The notes beneath the pieces were generated by a model. The model saw only the letters and a program-made list of their open reading frames with translations. It made no database searches and was not told the origin of the DNA. A DNA stretch of 64,000 nucleotides from Terrilactibacillus laevilacticus (GTDB taxonomy: Bacteria; Bacillota; Bacilli; Bacillales; Sporolactobacillaceae). Position 1 is the first letter of the stretch. Each line of letters starts with the position of its first letter. The DNA lies in assembly GCF_006517395.1 (NCBI RefSeq), contig NZ_VDCY01000006.1, forward strand, positions 1-64,000, written 5' to 3'. The translations under genes and the position numbers were made by a program. Positions 59,854 to 64,000 of this stretch are shown one piece after another.

Positions 59854-60807
59854 TTACTCAAGTGCTGTTTCCACATTTGTTAATTGATCATAAAAATCTT
59901 TGTAGCGATCTTTATTTTCACTATGTCTTAAAGCCATAGCCGAACGCGGATGTTCATTTAATTGGCCTGTGATTGTATATGGAATAATGTAACCCCATTC
60001 GACTTCTTTTCGCAGGGGGATCATTAATTTTTCAATCGCTTCATATACTGGTTTGACCTCGTATTGAGGTTCCTTTAAATATCCTAGAATTAATTCTGTT
60101 GGACAATTACCAGCTGCCCTTCCCATACCATAAACGGAACAATCGAGATATTGAACTCCTTTTTCAATAGCTGTCAAGGTATTGGCATAGGCAAGCTGCA
60201 GATTATTGTGAGCATGAATACCTAATTTCTTATTCGGACATTGTCGGCTAAATTTATCGGCTAAATAGGTTATATCTCTTGGATACAGACTGCCATAAGA
60301 ATCAACAATATAGGTGATGTCAACACTACTGTCATTTAATTTAACCAATGCTTCAGACAAATCATGCTCCATAGCATTAGAAACAGCCATAATATTAACA
60401 CTTGTCTCATAGCCCAAAGCTTTGAACGTATTATTTAATTTAATTGCTTTCCCGACATCCTTTAAATAACACGCAATACGAATCATATCCAAATGACTTT
60501 CCGCGCATGGTAGGATGTCATTTTCATCCACTCTGCCTATATCAACTATTGCAGAGAGTTTGGTATGTTGTTTATTCGGAAGAACTTCTTTTAAAAATTG
60601 GTCATCCAAGAAACGCCATGGTCCTACCCCATCTGTCGATACTAATTTCGGTGAATTCTTATAACCAATCTCCATATAATCCACACCAGAAGCATTTAAA
60701 TAGTTGTACAAATCACGGACAAAATCTATGTTAAAGTTCCAATTATTGACGAGTCCACCGTCTCGAATTGTGCAGTCAAGAACTTGAGTTTTTTGTGTGT
60801 TAAGCAT
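59854..60807 (-). CDS. HMGL-like/DmpG-type aldolase domain protein
   Basis: A 317-residue TIM-barrel protein of the DRE metallolyase superfamily. VLDCTIRDGGLVNNWNFN (about 9-26) gives the metal-binding Asp and Arg; GVDYMEIGYKNSPKL, MDVI-like VDITYIVDSYGSLYPRDITY (about 157-176) and LGIHAHNNLQLAYANTLTAI (about 194-213; HxH metal ligands) follow. It resembles 4-hydroxy-2-oxovalerate aldolases and LeuA/HMG-CoA lyase-like proteins. No acetaldehyde dehydrogenase partner is present, so the reaction is open; orphan members occur in surface-polysaccharide loci. ATG 60807 behind TGGAGGTATC. Confidence 0.85.
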   Translation of the reverse strand: MLNTQKTQVLDCTIRDGGLVNNWNFNIDFVRDLYNYLNASGVDYMEIGYKNSPKLVSTDGVGPWRFLDDQFLKEVLPNKQHTKLSAIVDIGRVDENDILPCAESHLDMIRIACYLKDVGKAIKLNNTFKALGYETSVNIMAVSNAMEHDLSEALVKLNDSSVDITYIVDSYGSLYPRDITYLADKFSRQCPNKKLGIHAHNNLQLAYANTLTAIEKGVQYLDCSVYGMGRAAGNCPTELILGYLKEPQYEVKPVYEAIEKLMIPLRKEVEWGYIIPYTITGQLNEHPRSAMALRHSENKDRYKDFYDQLTNVETALE

Positions 60808-60860
60808 GATACCTCCATCTGTTAGATCATTTTTTATCTCTTCGTGTTTTAAGGGTTAAG

Positions 60861-60955
60861 ACCTCCACCTCTAAGCGAAGCGAAGGTGGGATCTTTCAAT
60901 CAGGTGGAGTAGAATCTCCACCTGATTTTCCGAAGTTTCAGCTTGCTGAAACGAG
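60861..60955. repeat. Cluster of three hairpins, possible IS200/IS605-type end
   Basis: CCACCT / AGGTGG (60865-60889), CAGGTGGAG / CTCCACCTG (60901-60924, perfect 9 bp) and GTTTCAGC / GCTGAAAC (60935-60952, perfect) follow each other. The first is followed by GATCTTTCAA, like the hairpin-plus-TTCAA right ends of IS200/IS605 elements. Only one copy in the window. Could instead be leader structure of the minus-strand aldolase gene. Confidence 0.45.
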
Positions 60956-61057
60956 TTCACTCAAACCTTTTTTAGTCAGGTTTCTCCTATTTTATCTTAT
61001 TTATTATTTACTTTCTATACTACAAAGAGAAAAAAGATTTAAGTATATGTATTAAAT

Positions 61058-61105
61058 AAAACCTCTCAGACGATGCCGATTGACAACGCCCGAGAGGTTT
61101 TTCAT
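61058..61105 (-). terminator. Terminator after tlp
   Basis: AAACCTCTC and GAGAGGTTT form a 9-bp stem, with further pairing inside (GACGATGCCG / GACAACGCCC region), followed by T on both strands. On the minus strand it lies about 75 bases after tlp. Confidence 0.75.
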
Positions 61106-61179
61106 ACATTATAAAAAAGCAGTATCATCATATTCGGATTCCTGCGTTAATGAGTGTCTTTAATTATTACCATCTTTCA

Positions 61180-61413
61180 TCATTGATGTTTTTGGTAGGT
61201 TGCCTCATCTTTAATTTCTTCACGCAAACCTTCAATACTATCTTCGCGGCGTTGATTTTTTTCTTTGATTTGTTCTTTAACTTCCGCACTTATTTCATCA
61301 CTATGGGCTTTAACATAATCATTGGCTTCATCTATGTTTTGCAAAGTATGGCCAATGTTATTTTCGATTCTTTCCACATTATCAGAACGATCATCAGGTT
61401 TTGGTTTTACCAC
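61180..61413 (-). CDS. tlp: Small acid-soluble spore protein Tlp
   Basis: A 77-residue protein. It starts (V/M)VKPKPDDRSDNVERIENNI and has EQIKEKNQRREDSIEGLREE then IKDEATYQKHQ, the well-known Tlp pattern. Tlp is made in the forespore under sigma G/F in Bacillus, and its presence shows the organism forms endospores. The start is GTG 61413 behind AAAGGAGGGATGGAAAA; a TTG at 61434 would put the ribosome site inside the gene. Monocistronic. Confidence 0.92.
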   Translation of the reverse strand: MVKPKPDDRSDNVERIENNIGHTLQNIDEANDYVKAHSDEISAEVKEQIKEKNQRREDSIEGLREEIKDEATYQKHQ

Positions 61414-61751
61414 TTTTCCATCCCTCCTTTGCAATAACTAGTATGCCACTGGAAAATAAGGTTATGTATGTCACCAGTCGTTTTATTCGCTTATCCAGTC
61501 ACTTTGAAATTCTTGCTACTCTTAATAAACTAATAAATACTATCAAATCTTTAACATGTTCATTTTATTTTGATTTAATTTATTTTGATTAGAGTATACT
61601 CAACCTGGGTATAGTATAAATGCTACGTTGATATTTATTAATAATATCGTCTCTGTTAAATACTTCGCTAAAGTCAATACCTTCAATTCGTTTAGTCAGA
61701 GCTATAATATTATAAATGTATTTTGAAGGCACTTTGAAGGAGGACTCCATT

Positions 61752-62315
61752 ATGACTAAGAAAAAATTAGTGACAGGAATGATGATTTCTTTGTTACTCA
61801 TGTTTCTGCTGGCTATCTCTGCTTGTTCGAATAATCACAATCAAAATGGTTCTAATCATCAAACAAGTGAAAATTCACACTCACATTCGAGTTCAAGCGG
61901 TGTTGTGCCCAAAAACTTAAAATTAGCAAAGAATCCAAAGTATAAAGTGGGAAGCCAAGCCATCATTCAAGCAGATCATATGAAAGGGATGAAAGGAGCT
62001 ACTGCTACTATTGTTGGTGCTTATAACACGACAGCTTATGCCGTATCTTATACGCCTACGACCGGTGGTGAAAGAGTGACGAATCATAAATGGGTCATTC
62101 AAGAAGAGATAAAAAATGCAGGCAACAAAACATTAGCACCTGGAACAAAAGTAACCATCGAAGCAGATCATATGAAAGGAATGAAAGGAGCCAAAGCCAC
62201 CATCGATTCTTCTAAAAAAACGATCGTCTATATGGTGGATTACACACCAACAACTGGCGGAGAAATCGTCAGGAATCATAAATGGCTTGATGAAAGTGAA
62301 TTATCATCGAAATAG
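61752..62315 (+). CDS. YdhK family lipoprotein (DUF1541 repeats)
   Basis: A 187-residue lipoprotein. Signal LLLMFLLAISACSNN with Cys at about 25, then a Ser/His/Asn-rich linker (HQTSENSHSHSSSSG). Two DUF1541 repeats follow: IIQADHMKGMKGATATIVGA (about 77-96) with YTPTTGGERVTNHKWV, and TIEADHMKGMKGAKATIDSS (about 138-157) with YTPTTGGEIVRNHKWL. YdhK family members sit on the cell surface, some linked to metal resistance. The His-rich linker fits metal binding but is not proof. ATG 61752 behind GAAGGAGGACTCCATT. Confidence 0.9.
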   Translation: MTKKKLVTGMMISLLLMFLLAISACSNNHNQNGSNHQTSENSHSHSSSSGVVPKNLKLAKNPKYKVGSQAIIQADHMKGMKGATATIVGAYNTTAYAVSYTPTTGGERVTNHKWVIQEEIKNAGNKTLAPGTKVTIEADHMKGMKGAKATIDSSKKTIVYMVDYTPTTGGEIVRNHKWLDESELSSK

Positions 62316-62337
62316 AAAATATTTACATTCACAACTA

Positions 62338-62373
62338 GTGACCTAAAGTCATCATTTGAAAGACTTAGGTCGC
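62338..62373. terminator. Hairpin between YdhK-like and convergent gene
   Basis: GACCTAAAGTC and GACTTAGGTC form a 10-bp stem with one bulged A. It lies between convergent genes; flanking T runs are short. Confidence 0.6.
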
Positions 62374-62396
62374 TTAATTAATATTATTTAAATGAT

Positions 62397-63041
62397 TTAA
62401 CTTTTTATTTCTTTCAATATTATCTTTACTTTCTCTGCTTGGTGGTTTCCTTCATCTTTTTTGTCAACGTACAACTGAAATCCCTTTTTTAAATACAAAA
62501 TATGTGAATGTGCTTTTTTCTTTTTATCCCATTGTATAGATTTATAACTTTCATTTTTATTATTCTTAATATCGATAAAAACATCCACAGGTATAGTGCT
62601 GTCAGTTAATATAATTTGATATTTACCTGAGGGTATTTCACTTCCAACAACATAATACCCTGATTCAGAAATGATATAATGGTCGTCCTCTTTTTTCAAC
62701 CTTGAAAAACTTGATGGACTAAATTCTACCTTTCCCTTTCCAGTTATCCATATCTTATTATTATTCCAGTATGGTATGGCGTGCAGTGTATTATTTGCTT
62801 CCAATTCATCTCCGGAAACCACCAAATTACCTTCTATAACTTGTATATCATAATATCCTTGGTCAATGCCTTTACCTACAACATAGTTTCCTGATCCCAA
62901 TATTTTTTGATGAGCTGGATTTCTTCCTTCAGTTCTTGTTAAACTGCTTACAGCAAATCGTTCAATAACATAATGGTAAGAAAATACTCCAATAAAAACA
63001 ATGATAAGAAAAGCCGCTAAAATCTTTTTATTTCTACTCAT
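62397..63041 (-). CDS. Membrane-anchored protein with duplicated G-Y-V-V-G motif, ABC-linked
   Basis: A 214-residue protein of unknown function. One N-terminal TM helix (ILAAFLIIVFIGVFSYHYVI) anchors it, the rest being outside. Two similar segments, GSGNYVVGKGIDQGYYDIQV (about 50-69) and ESGYYVVGSEIPSGKYQIIL (about 126-145), suggest a duplicated beta domain of the kind with a conserved G-x-Y-x-V-G-x-x-I-x-x-G-x-Y pattern, seen in many Gram-positive surface lipoproteins. ATG 63041 behind GGAGAAGTTATTC; overlaps the ABC ATPase gene by eight bases, so it belongs to that operon. Confidence 0.7.
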   Translation of the reverse strand: MSRNKKILAAFLIIVFIGVFSYHYVIERFAVSSLTRTEGRNPAHQKILGSGNYVVGKGIDQGYYDIQVIEGNLVVSGDELEANNTLHAIPYWNNNKIWITGKGKVEFSPSSFSRLKKEDDHYIISESGYYVVGSEIPSGKYQIILTDSTIPVDVFIDIKNNKNESYKSIQWDKKKKAHSHILYLKKGFQLYVDKKDEGNHQAEKVKIILKEIKS

Positions 63042-63666
63042 GAATAACTTCTCCATGATCCATGTGTATAAATTCATCAGCTAAAATATCAAGATCTTGT
63101 TTATGATGACTTGTAAGGATAATGGTTGCTCCTCGTTCTTTTTCTTCCTGTATGATTCGATATACTTCTTGTACCCCATTCTCGTCTATGGCATTCGTTG
63201 GCTCATCAAGTAATAGAATGTCCGGTTTTTCAAAAATCGCTTGAGCAATGCTTAATCTTTGCTTCATTCCTAATGAAAATTTTCTTACCTTCAATTTATT
63301 ATCAGGATTTAGACCCACTCGTCTAATTGCACTCTTAATATCTTCATCAGTCGCTATCTTTTTAATTTTAGATAACAACTTTAGGTTAGTAAACGCATCA
63401 TACTGAGGCAATAAAGACGTATTCTCAATAATAACACCTATACTTGGAGGAAATTTATTTTCGCTATATATATCCTTCCCATCTATTTCAACCTTCCCAG
63501 CAGAGGGACGAAGAAGTCCTGCGACAGATCTAAGTAGCATTGTTTTTCCTGAGCCGTTCCTTCCATAAAGCCCATAAAAAACGCCATTTCTAAATTCTAA
63601 TGTGATATTATTAAGAACATGTTGCTTTTTAATTTTTTTGCTTACACCCGTCACTATAATTTTCAT
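63034..63666 (-). CDS. ABC transporter ATP-binding protein (ABC-2 exporter type)
   Basis: A 210-residue ATPase. Walker A is YGRNGSGKTMLLRSVAGLLR (about 34-53), signature is FSLGMKQRLSIAQAIFEKPD (about 130-149) with SLGMKQR replacing SGGQ, and Walker B is ILLLDEPTNAIDENG (about 150-164). The SLGMKQRL form is typical of BcrA/antibiotic or lantibiotic immunity ATPases that work with ABC-2 permeases. ATG 63666 behind GAGGTGGAGAACAA. The upstream permease gene ends 15 bases before it but is interrupted. Confidence 0.9.
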   Translation of the reverse strand: MKIIVTGVSKKIKKQHVLNNITLEFRNGVFYGLYGRNGSGKTMLLRSVAGLLRPSAGKVEIDGKDIYSENKFPPSIGVIIENTSLLPQYDAFTNLKLLSKIKKIATDEDIKSAIRRVGLNPDNKLKVRKFSLGMKQRLSIAQAIFEKPDILLLDEPTNAIDENGVQEVYRIIQEEKERGATIILTSHHKQDLDILADEFIHMDHGEVIHE

Positions 63667-63681
63667 TTGTTCTCCACCTCA

Positions 63682-64000
63682 TCACAAAATATCCATTCTT
63701 TTTAATCTTAACCCAGCTACAATACATAAAATAAGTTCAAATCCGATTAACACTGACATCGCTAATGGAAAAGAAATCTAGTTTGCATGATTGTGCCATA
63801 TATCGGTTCTTTTAATCATACTAAAATTTGAAATCAACAAATAAAGTAGAGAATAGCCTTTTCCTTCCTGTAAGATAATACCGCCAAAAATGATAGACCC
63901 CAGTATATATATATTAGTAACTAATAGAGCTACTGGTTCTGATAACCACAACTCAAGTGTGATTTGAAAACAAATTAATACAAATAATGTCATAATATAT
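63682..64000 (-). pseudogene. ABC-2 type permease, partial, with in-frame TAG
   Basis: The minus-strand frame enters from the right edge and codes for hydrophobic segments (LWLSEPVALLVTNIYILGSI, then IFGGIILQEGKGYSLLYLLI) up to TAG at 63778-63780. Directly after it the same frame continues for 31 codons, ISFPLAMSVLIGFELILCIV then AGLRLKRMDIL, a last TM helix and the (K/R)xxDI end usual for ABC-2 permeases, to TGA at 63682. So a single nonsense codon splits a permease that otherwise fits the next two genes. Start outside the window. A real mutation, suppression or sequencing error are all possible. Confidence 0.65.

Noticed and set aside
61150-61437. 95-codon plus-strand frame opposite tlp
   Set aside because: Antisense shadow of the well-supported Tlp gene.

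Overview
The window comes from an AT-rich, low-GC Gram-positive, endospore-forming bacterium of the Bacillales type. The grounds are strong AGGAGG-like ribosome binding sites with ATG/TTG/GTG starts, the small spore protein Tlp, an IDEAL-domain protein, an InhA-type M6 protease, levansucrase/endolevanase genes, a TPP-riboswitch thiamin-salvage operon, MurR/MurQ/NamZ/AmiE-like muropeptide recycling and a TxpA-like (Hol_Tox) small toxin. The genus cannot be fixed from the sequence alone.

Layout. 1-3.3 kb: the right end of an IS200/IS605-type element, a SAM hydrolase, a frameshifted nucleotidyltransferase and a methyltransferase. 3.3-8.6 kb: TPP riboswitch, tenA, ylmB, thiZ, thiX, thiY, a complete uptake and salvage route for base-degraded thiamin pyrimidine, interrupted twice by copies of a short mobile repeat. 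8.6-12 kb: IDEAL protein, Rrf2 regulator, PAP2 phosphatase, HAD phosphatase, RpiB-like isomerase. 12.2-20.7 kb: one long minus-strand operon, murR, amiE-like, ABC sugar transporter, murK-like kinase, namZ, murQ, a peptidoglycan-sugar catabolic unit that uses an ABC importer plus kinase instead of a PTS. 20.8-24.7 kb: YbaK deacylase, small proteins, InhA protease. 25.5-29.5 kb: polar amino-acid ABC transporter and a PanE-like reductase. 29.5-41.5 kb: mainly transporters (four MFS/AEC/NCS1 carriers) with MerR and PadR regulators, ending in a MenC/N-succinylamino-acid racemase gene. 41.7-42.8 kb: a DUF3800 gene with a highly structured leader RNA. 42.9-57.3 kb: two levansucrases, an endolevanase, a Na+/H+ antiporter, agmatine deiminase, a TagA-like glycosyltransferase and an Old Yellow Enzyme. 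58.2-64 kb: amidase, aldolase, Tlp, a YdhK lipoprotein and an ABC export operon whose permease has an in-frame stop.

Two non-coding or small systems stand out. At 51.1-51.5 kb there is an unannotated 29-residue holin-like toxin with a LexA/SOS-type box over its promoter, a Shine-Dalgarno-sequestering hairpin, an 11-nt 5'-3' complementarity that could hold the mRNA closed, and a convergent antisense RNA with its own promoter and a shared terminator: an SOS-type type I toxin-antitoxin module. At 41.69-41.88 kb a good promoter fires into a closed multi-branch RNA (9-bp closing helix, three arms, two sharing the same loop sequence) just upstream of the DUF3800 gene.

The window is also peppered with short non-coding repeats: seven copies of a 150-283 bp MITE-like family with 7-bp target duplications, three copies plus a decayed one of a second palindromic family that tends to sit right after stop codons, and two copies of a third family. 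Several insertions have altered gene ends or leaders. All coordinates were read by eye; no similarity search or folding program was run.
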